The notes under the pieces were generated by a model that saw only the letters and a program-made list of their open reading frames with translations, did no database searches and was not told where the DNA came from. Positions 1 to 13,600 of a stretch of 64,000 bases of DNA are shown here, piece by piece; the first letter of the stretch is position 1, and each line of letters begins with the position of its first letter. Source of the stretch: Phymorhynchus buccinoides (taxonomy: Eukaryota > Mollusca > Gastropoda > Neogastropoda > Raphitomidae). The position numbers and the translations under genes are program-made. Location of the stretch: positions 61,884,606 through 61,948,605 of the forward strand of contig CM065689.1 of NCBI GenBank assembly GCA_017654935.2, in the 5' to 3' direction.

Positions 1-747
1 ATCCTTTTCTATACTTTCCATATTGACCGTTCAAATGTATACGCATTTGCACTCTAAATCTCGCGTCAGTACATGGGACATGCGATTATTTATTTAATTA
101 TGTATTTTTGGAGGGTGAGTGTACAGATAGTTGCGAACATTAAAGTCAAATAAACTGAGAACTGATTTTTCGAAACCTTCCAAAGCATTGTGGAAACTAT
201 AAAATAAAAATAGATGTTTTGTCACATTGTGTCATTAGAAATTCGTTCTTCGTGTACTTTGATATTCCCCAACTTTTTTCTTATTTCTATTTTCTTATCT
301 TTATCGTTTTCCTTTCTAGCTCTTCATGAAGTTGTATTTTCTTTGATGTTTAAATTGTTTCTGTTATCAAAGAAGATGAAATATTTTTGTTTCTATTTGG
401 TTTCTTTGTTTATGCTTCTAATGTTGAAAATTAAACCTCGGTTTATTTTTTAGGAAGAAAAATGTGTGATTTTTCAGTATGTGATCGCCAGCCGCCATAT
501 CTGTGACTTATTTTGAGTAGGCACACTATTCTATTTGGTGTATATGTTTTTTTGCTTGTCCAATAAAAAATCATTAAAACCACTTCAATTCAACAATTTA
601 ATTGTCTCCAAACAAGTGAAAGAAATTTGCTTTTCGCATGCACATAAAAATACATACAAAATAGCATTGTTATAACCCAACAGAAGAGACAATTGGTAAA
701 AATAACATAAGAGCACAATGTAACTGAACATAACTACATAGTTTTAT

Positions 748-784
<37 letters not shown>

Positions 785-869
785 CTGAACAAGTACACTG
801 GAGCATGATCGATCCCATTTAGAGGCCTAAATGGATAATAATGACATCAACATAATAAGGATAACAATA
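1..869. mobile_element. Dispersed element body, copy 1
   Basis: Reverse-complement match to 30561-31447, ~90% by eye, including a (CA)n tract at 751-783 and the segment ending CCCATTTAGAGGCCTAAATGG. The element probably starts left of the window. It leads into the degraded 63-bp array. No protein recognised. Confidence 0.78.
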
Positions 870-1503
870 CCACAAAAACATTAACCAATAATCACCCAAG
901 CAGTATGGCTATCACTGGAAGGGTTTTATGCACACCCAGTACCACAGAAAACATTCACAATATCCCAAGCGTAAATGGCTAATCACTGGAGTATGCACAC
1001 CTACCACAGAAAACATTTAACAATATCACCAAGCAGTATGGCTATCACTGGAGTATGGCACACACTACCACAGCAAACATTAACACTTATCACCAAGCAT
1101 ATGGCTATCACTGGAGTATGCAACAAATACCACATAAAACATTAACAATATCAACAGCAGTATGGCTATCACTGGAGTATGCCCCCATACCACAGAAAAC
1201 AATTAACAATATCACCAGCATTAATGGCTATCACTGATTTAATCACACACATACCACAGAAAACAATTTACATAATCAACCAAGCGTATGGCTATCACTG
1301 GGAGTATGCCACACACAATACCACAAAAACAATTAACAATTCACCAAGCAGTAATTGCTTATCCAATGGGTATGCCACACATACCACAAAAACAAATTAC
1401 AATATCACCAAGCAGTATGGCTATCACTGTAGTAATGCCAACATACCACAGAAAAACATGAACAATATCACCAGCAGTATGGCTATTCACTGGAGTATGC
1501 AGC
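870..1503. repeat. Degraded 63-bp array next to the assembly gap
   Basis: Same unit as 29931-30560 in reverse complement (ATGGCTATCACTGGAGTATG, CCACAGAAAACATTAACAAT), but nearly every copy has single-base gains or losses. The pattern looks like unpolished long-read sequence rather than biological decay. Confidence 0.85.
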
Positions 1504-2003
1504 NNNNNNNNNNNNNNNNNNNNNNNNNNNNNNNNNNNNNNNNNNNNNNNNNNNNNNNNNNNNNNNNNNNNNNNNNNNNNNNNNNNNNNNNNNNNNNNNN
1601 NNNNNNNNNNNNNNNNNNNNNNNNNNNNNNNNNNNNNNNNNNNNNNNNNNNNNNNNNNNNNNNNNNNNNNNNNNNNNNNNNNNNNNNNNNNNNNNNNNNN
1701 NNNNNNNNNNNNNNNNNNNNNNNNNNNNNNNNNNNNNNNNNNNNNNNNNNNNNNNNNNNNNNNNNNNNNNNNNNNNNNNNNNNNNNNNNNNNNNNNNNNN
1801 NNNNNNNNNNNNNNNNNNNNNNNNNNNNNNNNNNNNNNNNNNNNNNNNNNNNNNNNNNNNNNNNNNNNNNNNNNNNNNNNNNNNNNNNNNNNNNNNNNNN
1901 NNNNNNNNNNNNNNNNNNNNNNNNNNNNNNNNNNNNNNNNNNNNNNNNNNNNNNNNNNNNNNNNNNNNNNNNNNNNNNNNNNNNNNNNNNNNNNNNNNNN
2001 NNN
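1504..2003. other. Assembly gap (500 N)
   Basis: Exactly 500 unknown bases, a conventional placeholder. The array types differ on the two sides, so the real gap size is unknown. Confidence 0.99.
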
Positions 2004-5000
2004 ATAGGTGTGCAGACAACACAATGACGGTGTTACGACAACATAACATACGGTGTACAGACAACATAACAATGACAGTGTAACAGACACATAACAATGA
2101 CGGTGGCAGACAACATAACAATGATGGTGTACAGACACATCATCAATGATGGTTGCAGACAACACAATGACAGTGAACAGACACATAACAATGACGGTGT
2201 ACAGACAACATAACAAATGATGGTGTGCAGACAACACAATGACGTGTAGCAGACAACATAACATGACGGTGTAACATACAACATAACAATGATGGTGTAT
2301 CAGACAACACAATGACGGTGTACAGACAACATACAAAGGACGGTACAACATAACAATGACGGTGTACGACCAACATCACAATGATGGTGTGCAGACACAC
2401 ATGACAGTGTACAGACAACAAACACATGACAGTGTAACAGGACAACATAACATGATGTGTACAGACAACCACAATGACGGTGTACATACAACATAACACT
2501 GATGGTGTACAGACAACACAATGAAGTGTACAGACAACATAAAATGACGGTGTGGCAGACAACATAACATGAGGGTGGTGCAGACAACACAATTTGACTT
2601 GTACAGGCGAACACAAGACGGTGTACAAGACAACTAACATGACGGTGTACCGACAACTAACAATGACGGTGTACATGACAACGACAATGACGTGCACAGA
2701 CAACACAATGAACGGTGTACAGACAACATAACAATGACGTGTTCAGACAACATACCAATGATGGTGTACAGACAACACATGGACCGGTGTTACAGACACA
2801 TAACAATGACGGTGTACAGACACATAAACCATGACGGTGTACAGACAACATACCAATGACGTGTACAACAACACAATGAGGTGTACAGACAACATAACAA
2901 TGCGGTGACAGCCAACATAACAATGATGGTGTACATACAACACACTGACGGTGTACAGACAACATAACAATACGGTGTACAGACAACATACAATGATGTG
3001 TAGCAGACAACATAACAACTACGGTGTACAGACAACATACAATACGGTGTACAGACAACACATGACGGTGTACAACAACATAACAATGACGGGTCCAGAC
3101 ACATACAATGATGGTGTAACAGACACATAACAATGATGTGTACAGCAACACAATGACGGTGTACAGACAACATAACAATGACGGTGTACAACACATAACA
3201 ATGATGGTGTACATACAACACAATGAGGTGTACAGACAACAACAATACGGTGGTACAGACAACACATGACGGTGTACAGACACATACCAATGACGGGTCA
3301 GACACATACCATGACGTGTACAGACACATAACAATGTACAGACAACATAAAATTGATGGTGTACAACAACCACTGACAGTTACAGACACTAACAATGATG
3401 GTGTCGACAACAAATGACAGTGTACAGACAACATAACAATGATGGTGTGCAGACAACATAACAATGATGGTGTACAGACAACATAACAATGACAGTGTAC
3501 AGACAACACAACAATGACGGTGTACAGACAACATAACAATGATGGTGTACAGACAACATAACAATGACTGTGTACAGACAACATAACAATGATGGTGTAC
3601 AGACAACATAACAATGACGGTGTAACAGACAACATAACAATGATGGTGTACAGACAACATAACAATGACAATGATGGTGTACAGACAACATAACAATGAC
3701 GGTGTACAGACAACATAACAATGATGGTGTACAGACAACATAACAATGACATGGTGTACAGACAACACAATGACGGTGTACAGACAACATAACAATGACA
3801 GTGTACAGACAACATAACAATGACGGTGTACAGACAACATAACAATGATGACGGTGTACAGACAACATAACAATGATGGTGTACAGACAACATAACAATG
3901 ACGGTGTACATACAACATAACAATGATGGTGTACAGACAACACAATGACGGTGTACAGACAACATAACAATGACAGTGTACAGACAACATAACAGACAAC
4001 ATAACAATGACGGTGTACATACAACATAACAATGATGGTGTACAGACAACATAACAATGACAGTGTACAGACAACATAACAATGATGGTGTAGACAACAT
4101 AACAATGACGGTGTACATACAACATAACAATGATGGTGTACAGACAACATAACAATGACAGTGTACAGTACAACATAACAATGACGGTGTACAGACAACA
4201 TAACAATGACGGTGTACAGACAACATAACAATGACAGTGTACAGACAACATAACAATGATGGTGTGCAGACAACATAACAATGATGGTGTGCAGACAACA
4301 TAACAATGATGGTGTGGTGTACAGACAACATAACAATGATGGTGTACAGACAACATAACAATGACATGGTGTACAGACAACATAACAATGATGGTGTACA
4401 GACAACATAACAATGATGGTGTACAGACAACACAACAATGACGGTGTACAGACAACATAACAATGACAGTGTACAGACAATGATGGTGTAGACAACATAA
4501 CAATGACGGTGTACAGACAACATAACAATGACAGTGTACAGACAACATCACAATGACAGTGTACAGACAACATAACAATGACAGTGTACAGACAACATAA
4601 CAATGACAGTGTACAGACAACATAACAATGATGGTGTACAGACAACATAACAATGACTGTGTACAGACAACATAACAATGATGGTGTACAGACAACATAA
4701 CAATGACGGTGTACAGACAACATAACAATGATGGTGTACAGACAACATAACAATGATGGTGTACAGACAACACAACAATGACAGTGTACAGACAACATAA
4801 CAATGACGGTGTACAGACAACATAACAATGACTGTGTACAGTAACAATGATGGTGTAGACAACATAACAATGACGGTGTAACAATGATGGTGTACAGACA
4901 ACATAACAAACGGTGTAACAATGACGGTGTACAGACAACACAACAATGACAGTGTACAGACAACATAACAATGACGGTGTACAGACAACATAACAATGAT

Positions 5001-5451
5001 GGTGTACAGACAACACAACAATGACGGTGTACAGACAACATAACAATGATGGTGTACAGACAACATAACAATGACGGTGTACAGACAACATAACAATGAT
5101 GGTGTACAGACAACATAACAATGACGGTGTACAGACAACATAACAATGATGGTGTAACAATGACGGATGTACAACAACATAACAATGACGGTGTACAGAC
5201 AACATAACAATGATGGTGTACAGACAACACAACAATGACGGTGTACAGACAACACACAACAATGATGGTGTACAGACAACATAACAATGACGGTGTACAG
5301 ACAACATAACAATGACGGTACACAACAATGATGGTGTACAAACATACAGACAACATAACAATGACGGTGTGTACAGACAACACAACAATGACGGTGTACA
5401 GACAACATAACAATGACGGTGTACAGACAACATAACAATGACGGTGTACAT
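2004..5451. repeat. 25-bp tandem array, ~135 copies, noisy then clean
   Basis: The unit is ACGGTGTACAGACAACATAACAATG, with GATGG/GACAG variants. From 2004 to about 3420 there are many single-base indels; from 3420 to 5451 copies are regular. Because 25 is 1 mod 3, an uninterrupted minus-strand frame cycles through all three readings of the unit, giving open frames of up to 717 codons that are not genes. Confidence 0.95.
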
Positions 5452-5547
5452 TCATAATTAAATTGCCACAGCGCCCACGTATATCAACATACATTTATTC
5501 ATATGTGAACACATGCAGTGCAGCTTACATTTAGGATACATTTAAGG

Positions 5548-5663
5548 TGTAGAGTGGCACAGAGGTAACGCGTTCGCCTTGTGCACGATAAACCCGAGTT
5601 CAAACCTGGGTACATGGGATTTTTCTTCTCACTCTGCACTAGGCCTTACGGTCTGAACGTGGA

Positions 5664-5694
<31 letters not shown>

Positions 5695-5870
5695 CGTGTG
5701 CCCATGCACTTAGCACACGTTAAACCCAGTGGCAACGAAAAAGTTGTCATTTGGTCAAAATTTTCACACCACCGTTGTCCTTCCTCATCAGTCACACACA
5801 AAATCGCATGCCAAAAAAAAATGGGTGGTGTGCCTCTGGCTGCGACACGCTCTCCAGGTTCGAGTAACCC
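5548..5870 (+). mobile_element. tRNA-headed SINE
   Basis: The head AGAGTGGCACAGAGGTAACG (A-box-like) and GAGTTCAAACCTGGGT (B-box-like) resemble a tRNA-derived pol III promoter. It is followed by a body with GTCTTTCGGATGAGACGATA and AACCGAGGTCCCGTGTG, a segment of the type conserved in several metazoan SINE families. There is an A-tract at 5814-5822. No clear target duplication was determined. Confidence 0.7.
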
Positions 5871-6710
5871 GAAATTCAGAGATGCCTCTATAACCATAAA
5901 AAATACTATTAAAACAAATACAGTGCGAACATGCTATGGATGGATTTGATAAACAGATTTCATTCTTTAGCATGACGACTGCCATATAACATATATACCA
6001 ACAGAACCTACTTGGTATCCCCACTGCCCTTGTAAGGAGGAGAAGTGACAAAGTGTGGAAGGAGGATGGGACCAAGTAACCTTTACTGATGAAACCAAGA
6101 TAAAAGTTGACAAAATTCAGCATGTGTATGTCAGGATAAGAGCCAATAAAGAAGCCTTACTAGCACACATCAAGCCATATTCAAACCAAGTCACGAAGCG
6201 GTAACTTTGATGCTCTGGTAAGCTGTTTTCTAGCCCATTACTAGATCCGATTGTGTTTGTCGATTGAAATATGAACAATGAGCTGTGTATCTGGATGCTG
6301 GATGAAAACCTGAACCTGTATATCCCCACAGACTTGGTCAAGATTCAATAATAAAAAATGACACTAGCCCACTTTATGAAGCGTTTGCAGTCACGAGATT
6401 AAAGGGAAAGAAAACAATCACGACATCCATGCGACTGACATAGAGTCCAGATCTAAATCTGATCAAAATAAATAAAAAATACGGCTGATTTCTGTTGAAA
6501 AGAAAACAGTGAGGGGGTTGTGTTTAAATGGTCAAAATTTAGGACTGCATCTGATTTTTACGGGGTGTACACACTATGACGTCATCATAGCCACCTAAAA
6601 CATGATTCTTAGAAGATCCGTAGAGTATAGACAGTGAAATATCACCACCCCAAATGCTAAGGCGATCAAGAAATTAACCAATTATCCATGATAAAACGAC
6701 ACAAACAAGT
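5871..6710. other. Unannotated sequence
   Basis: No supportable gene. A short stretch around 6080-6200 translates to something vaguely like a decayed transposase, too weak to call. Confidence 0.4.
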
Positions 6711-7129
6711 GGACCAAGACTGTACCTGATGTCGGCTAAGATGCAGATCAACACCCCCTGTCAAAGTGGACCAAGACTGTACCTGATGTCGGCTAAGATG
6801 CAGATCAACACCCCCTGTCAAAGTGGACCAAGACTGTACCTGATGTCGGCTAAGATGCAGATCAATACCCCCTGTCAAAGTGGACCAAGACTGTACCTGA
6901 TGTCAGCTAAGATGCAGATCAACACCCCCTGTCAAAGTGGACCAAGACTGTACCTGATGTCGGCTAAGATGCAGATCAATACCCCCTGTCAAAGTGGACC
7001 AAGACTGTACCTGATGTCGGCTAAGATGCAGATCAACACCCCCTGTCAAAGTGGACCAAGACTGTACCTGATGTCGGCTAAGATGCAGATCAATACCCCC
7101 TGTCAAAGTGGACCAAGACTGTACCTTAA
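6711..7129. repeat. 57-bp tandem array, about 7.3 copies
   Basis: The unit is GTGGACCAAGACTGTACCTG, ATGTCGGCTAAGATGCAGAT, CAACACCCCCTGTCAAA, with AACACC/AATACC alternating between some copies. 57 is a multiple of 3, so both strands show open frames. No protein family recognised. Confidence 0.93.
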
Positions 7130-7304
7130 GGTAACACACTGCATGTTCGGAGGGGAATTATTGTTTATTTTTGTTTCTCAGGAACTAATAAAGATATTTA
7201 CATGACATTTTGCACACTGATACAATGCATTACTCTGTCCATTTTAAGCCAACTTTGAAGACTATGTGATGGCATTATGAAAGTATGGAGTCCAACTAAA
7301 AACA

Positions 7305-7603
7305 ATCCCCTCAACAGCACTGGATTGAAGCACTGCATAGTGATGCTGATCATTTGTCCACTTTCCTTACACATCAAAGAGTGCAACTAACATAAAATTT
7401 ATCATCTCTGAGTAGCTAACTTGCATTCTTTGTCTCAAGTAAGATCAAGTGAATTTTCACTATTGTTTGATGAAACAAAGAATGCGGGTTAAGAACTCAG
7501 AGATTCTGAATTTTGTGTTACTTGCACTCTTTGATGTCTAAGGAAAGTGGACAAATGATCAGCATCACTATGCAGTGCTTCAATCCAGTGCTGTTGAGGG
7601 GAT
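7305..7603. repeat. ~300-bp imperfect palindrome (hairpin)
   Basis: The left arm 7305-7435 (ATCCCCTCAACAGCACTGGA...) and right arm 7472-7603 are reverse complements with scattered mismatches, around a ~36-nt loop. If transcribed it would fold into a ~130-bp stem. It lies directly at the start of the 72-bp array. No coding sequence. It may be a foldback element. Confidence 0.88.
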
Positions 7604-7606
7604 AAA

Positions 7607-10600
7607 ACATCATTTCACCATCATCATGCACAACAAACTGAAGACATTAGAGGAGGGGTGTTAACTTCCCTTATGTCAAATGGACCAGTGTCACCATCAT
7701 CATGCACAACTGAAGACATTAGAGGAGGGGTGTTAACTTGCCTTATGTCAAATGGACCAGTTTCACCATCATCATGCACAACTGAAGACATTAGAGGAGG
7801 GGTGTTAACTTCCCTTACGTCAAATGGACCAGTGTCACCATCATCATGCACAACTGAAGACATTAGAGGAGGGGTGTTAACTTGCCTTATGTCAAATGGA
7901 CCAGTTTCACCATCATCATGCACAACTGAAGACATTAGAGGAGGGGTGTTAACTTCCCTTATGTCAAATGGACCAGTTTCACCATCATCATGCACAACTG
8001 AAGACATTAGAGGAGGGGTGTTAACTACCCTTATGTCAAATGGACCAGTTTCACCATCATCATGCACAACTGAAGACATTAGAGGAGGGGTGTTAACTTG
8101 CCTTATGTCAAATGGACCAGTTTCACCATCATCATGCACAACTGAAGACATTAGAGGAGGGGTGTTAACTTCCCTTATGTCAAATGGACCAGTTTCACCA
8201 TCATCATGCACAACTGAAGACATTAGAGGAGGGGTGTTAACTTGCGTTATGTCAAATGGACCAGTTTCACCATCATCATGCACAACTGAAGACATTAGAG
8301 GAGGGGTGTTAACTTGCCTTATGTCAAATGGACCAGTTTCACCATCATCATGCACAACTGAAGACATTAGAGGAGGGGTGTTAACTTGCCTTATGTCAAA
8401 TGGACCAGTTTCACCATCATCATGCACAACTGAAGACATTAGAGGAGGGGTGTTAACTTCCCTTATGTCAAATGGACCAGTTTCACCATCATCATGCACA
8501 ACTGAAGACATTAGAGGAGGGGTGTTAACTTGCCTTATGTCAAATGGACCAGTTTCACCATCATCATGCACAACTGAAGACATTAGAGGAGGGGTGTTAA
8601 CTTCCCTTATGTCAAATGGACCAGTTTCACCATCATCATGCACAACTGAAGACATTAGAGGAGGGGTGTTAACTTCCCTTATGTCAAATGGACCAGTTTC
8701 ACCATCATCATGCACAACAAACTGAAGACATTAGAGGAGGGGTGTTAACTTGCCTTATGTCAAATGGACCAGTTTCACCATCATCATGCACAACAAACTG
8801 AAGACATTAGAGGAGGGGTGTTAACTTCCCTTATGTCAAATGGACCAGTTTCACCATCATCATGCACAACAAACTGAAGACATTAGAGGAGGGGTGTTAA
8901 CTTGCCTTATGTCAAATGGACCAGTTTCACCATCATCATGCACAACTGAAGACATTAGAGGAGGGGTGTTAACTTCCCTTATGTCAAATGGACCAGTTTC
9001 ACCATCATCATGCACAACTGAAGACATTAGAGGAGGGGTGTTAACTTGCCTTATGTCAAATGGACCAGTTTCACCATCATCATGCACAACTGAAGACATT
9101 AGAGGAGGGGTGTTAACTTGCCTTATGTCAAATGGACCAGTTTCACCATCATCATGCACAACTGAAGACATTAGAGGAGGGGTGTTAACTTCCCTTATGT
9201 CAAATGGACCAGTTTCACCATCATCATGCACAACTGAAGACATTAGAGGGGTGTTAACTTCCCTTATGTCAAATGGACCAGTTTCACCATCATCATGCAC
9301 AACAAACTGAAGACATTAGAGGAGGGGTGTTAACTTCCCTTATGTCAAATGGACCAGTTTCACCATCATCATGCACAACAAACTGAAGACATTAGAGGAG
9401 GGGTGTTAACTACCCTTATGTCAAATGGACGAGTTTCACCATCATCATGCACAACTGAAGACATTAGAGGAGGGGTGTTAACTACCCTTATGTCAAATGG
9501 ACCAGTTTCACCATCATCATGCACAACAAACTGAAGACATTAGAGGAGGGGTGTTAACTACCCTTATGTCAAATGGACCAGTTTCACCATCATCATGCAC
9601 AACAAACTGAAGACATTAGAGGAGGGGTGTTAACTACCCTTATGTCAAATGGACCAGTTTCACCATCATCATGCACACAACTGAAGACATTAGAGGAGGG
9701 GTGTTAACTTCCCTTATGTCAAATGGACCAGTGTCACCATCATCATGCACAACTGAAGACATTAGAGGGGTGTTAACTTCCCTTATGTCAAATGCACCAG
9801 TGTCACCATCATCATGCACAACAAACTGAAGACATTAGAGGAGGGGTGTTAACTACCCTTATGTCAAATGGACCAGTGTCACCATCATCATGCACAACTG
9901 AAGACATTAGAGGGGTGTTAACTTCCCTTATGTCAAATGGACCAGTTTCACCATCATCATGCACAACAAACTGAAGACATTAGAGGAGGGGTGTTAACTA
10001 CCCTTATGTCAAATGGACCAGTTTCACCATCATCATGCACAACAAACTGAAGACATTAGAGGAGGGGTGTTAACTTCCCTTATGTCAAATGGACCAGTTT
10101 CACCATCATCATGCACAACAAACTGAAGACATTAGAGGAGGGGTGTTAACTTCCCTTATGTCAAATGGACCAGTTTCACCATCATCATGCACAACAAACT
10201 GAAGACATTAGAGGAGGGGTGTTAACTTGCCTTATGTCAAATGGACCAGTTTCACCATCATCATGCACAACTGAAGACATTAGAGGAGGGGTGTTAACTT
10301 GCCTTATGTCAAATGGACCAGTTTCACCATCATCATGCACAACTGAAGACATTAGAGGAGGGGTGTTAACTACCCTTATGTCAAATGGACCAGTTTCACC
10401 ATCATCATGCACAACTGAAGACATTAGAGGAGGGGTGTTAACTTGCCTTATGTCAAATGGACCAGTTTCACCATCATCATGCACAACTGAAGACATTAGA
10501 GGAGGGGTGTTAACTTGCCTTATGTCAAATGGACCAGTTTCACCATCATCATGCACAACTGAAGACATTAGAGGAGGGGTGTTAACTTCCCTTATGTCAA

Positions 10601-13600
10601 ATGGACCAGTTTCACCATCATCATGCACAACTGAAGACATTAGAGGAGGGGTGTTAACTTGCCTTATGTCAAATGGACCAGTTTCACCATCATCATGCAC
10701 AACTGAAGACATTAGAGGAGGGGTGTTAACTTGCCTTATGTCAAATGGACCAGTTTCACCATCATCATGCACAACTGAAGACATTAGAGGAGGGGTGTTA
10801 ACTTCCCTTATGTCAAATGGACCAGTTTCACCATCATCATGCACAACTGAAGACATTAGAGGAGGGGTGTTAACTTCCCTTATGTCAAATGGACCAGTTT
10901 CACCATCATCATGCACAACTGAAGACATTAGAGGAGGGGTGTTAACTACCCTTATGTCAAATGGACCAGTTTCACCATCATCATGCACAACTGAAGACAT
11001 TAGAGGAGGGGTGTTAACTTGCCTTATGTCAAATGGACCAGTTTCACCATCATCATGCACAACTGAAGACATTAGAGGAGGGGTGTTAACTACCCTTATG
11101 TCAAATGGACCAGTTTCACCATCATCATGCACACAACTGAAGACATTAGAGGAGGGGTGTTAACTTGCCTTATGTCAAATGGACCAGTTTCACCATCATC
11201 ATGCACAACAAACTGAAGACATTAGAGGAGGGGTGTTAACTTCCCTTATGTCAAATGGACCAGTTTCACCATCATCATGCCAACAACTGAAGACATTAGA
11301 GGAGGGGTGTTAACTACCCTTATGTCAAATGGACCAGTTTCACCATCATCATGCACAACTGAAGACATTAGAGGAGGGGTGTTAACTTCCCTTATGTCAA
11401 ATGGACCAGTTTCACCATCATCATGCACACAACTGAAGACATTAGAGGAGGGGTGTTAACTACCCTTATGTCAAATGGACCAGTTTCACCATCATCATGC
11501 ACAACTGAAGACATTAGAGGAGGGGTGTTAACTACCCTTATGTCAAATGGACCAGTTTCACCATCATCATGCACAACTGAAGACATTAGAGGAGGGGTGT
11601 TAACTACCCTTATGTCAAATGGACCAGTTTCACCATCATCATGCACACAACTGAAGACATTAGAGGAGGGGTGTTAACTACCCTTATGTCAAATGGACCA
11701 GTTTCACCATCATCATGCACAACAAACTGAAGACATTAGAGGAGGGGTGTTAACTACCCTTATGTCAAATGGACCAGTTTCACCATCATCATGCACAACT
11801 GAAGACATTAGAGGAGGGGTGTTAACTTCCCTTATGTCAAATGGACCAGTTTCACCATCATCATGCACAACAAACTGAAGACATTAGAGGAGGGGTGTTA
11901 ACTTCCCTTATGTCAAATGGACCAGTTTCACCATCATCATGCACAACAAACTGAAGACATTAGAGGAGGGGTGTTAACTACCCTTATGTCAAATGGACCA
12001 GTGTCACCATCATCATGCACAACTGAAGACATTAGAGGGGTGTTAACTTCCCTTATGTCAAATGGACCAGTTTCACCATCATCATGCACAACAAACTGAA
12101 GACATTAGAGGAGGGGTGTTAACTACCCTTATGTCAAATGGACCAGTGTCACCATCATCATGCACAACAAACTGAAGACATTAGAGGAGGGGTGTTAACT
12201 ACCCTTATGTCAAATGGACCAGTGTCACCATCATCATGCACAACTGAAGACATTAGAGGGGTGTTAACTACCCTTATGTCAAATGGACCAGTTTCACCAT
12301 CATCATGCACAACAAACTGAAGACATTAGAGGAGGGGTGTTAACTACCCTTATGTCAAATGGACCAGTTTCACCATCATCATGCACAACTGAAGACATTA
12401 GAGGAGGGGTGTTAACTTCCCTTATGTCAAATGGACCAGTTTCACCATCATCATGCACAACTGAAGACATTAGAGGAGGGGTGTTAACTACCCTTATGTC
12501 AAATGGACCAGTTTCACCATCATCATGCACAACAAACTGAAGACATTAGAGGAGGGGTGTTAACTTCCCTTATGTCAAATGGACCAGTTTCACCATCATC
12601 ATGCACAACTGAAGACATTAGAGGAGGGGTGTTAACTTCCCTTATGTCAAATGGACCAGTTTCACCATCATCATGCACAACTGAAGACATTAGAGGAGGG
12701 GTGTTAACTACCCTTATGTCAAATGGACCAGTTTCACCATCATCATGCACAACTGAAGACATTAGAGGAGGGGTGTTAACTTGCCTTATGTCAAATGGAC
12801 CAGTTTCACCATCATCATGCACAACTGAAGACATTAGAGGAGGGGTGTTAACTACCCTTATGTCAAATGGACCAGTTTCACCATCATCATGCACAACTGA
12901 AGACATTAGAGGAGGGGTGTTAACTTCCCTTATGTCAAATGGACCAGTTTCACCATCATCATGCACAACTGAAGACATTAGAGGAGGGGTGTTAACTTCC
13001 CTTATGTCAAATGGACCAGTTTCACCATCATCATGCACAACTGAAGACATTAGAGGAGGGGTGTTAACTTGCCTTATGTCAAATGGACCAGTTTCACCAT
13101 CATCATGCACAACTGAAGACATTAGAGGAGGGGTGTTAACTTGCCTTATGTCAAATGGACCAGTTTCACCATCATCATGCACAACTGAAGACATTAGAGG
13201 AGGGGTGTTAACTACCCTTATGTCAAATGGACCAGTTTCACCATCATCATGCACACAACTGAAGACATTAGAGGAGGGGTGTTAACTACCCTTATGTCAA
13301 ATGGACCAGTTTCACCATCATCATGCACAACTGAAGACATTAGAGGAGGGGTGTTAACTTGCCTTATGTCAAATGGACCAGTTTCACCATCATCATGCAC
13401 AACTGAAGACATTAGAGGAGGGGTGTTAACTTCCCTTATGTCAAATGGACCAGTTTCACCATCATCATGCACACAACTGAAGACATTAGAGGAGGGGTGT
13501 TAACTTGCCTTATGTCAAATGGACCAGTTTCACCATCATCATGCACAACTGAAGACATTAGAGGAGGGGTGTTAACTTCCCTTATGTCAAATGGACCAGT

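Noticed and set aside
3298..5494. 700-717-codon minus-strand open frames, Cys/Val/Leu-rich
   Set aside because: Produced by the 25-bp array cycling through three frames with no stops; no protein-like features.
5548..5625. Functional tRNA gene
   Set aside because: A- and B-box-like motifs are present, but the cloverleaf is not convincing and a SINE body follows directly.
5990..6345. Possible decayed Tc1/mariner-like transposase (FTDETKI, HVYVRIRANKEALLA)
   Set aside because: Short, interrupted by stops, and without terminal repeats.
6711..7129. Reading VLIC on the minus strand after a TGACAG acceptor-like site, resembling the start of mu-1 exon 2
   Set aside because: Only four residues match, the following residues do not, and the position is 3' of the gene, out of order.
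7624..8715. Repeated 24-aa reading HDDGETGPFDIREVNTPPLM as a repeat protein
   Set aside because: It looks protein-like, but 68-, 74- and 76-bp units break the frame many times, the opposite strand is equally open, and no start, splice context or flanking coding sequence is evident.
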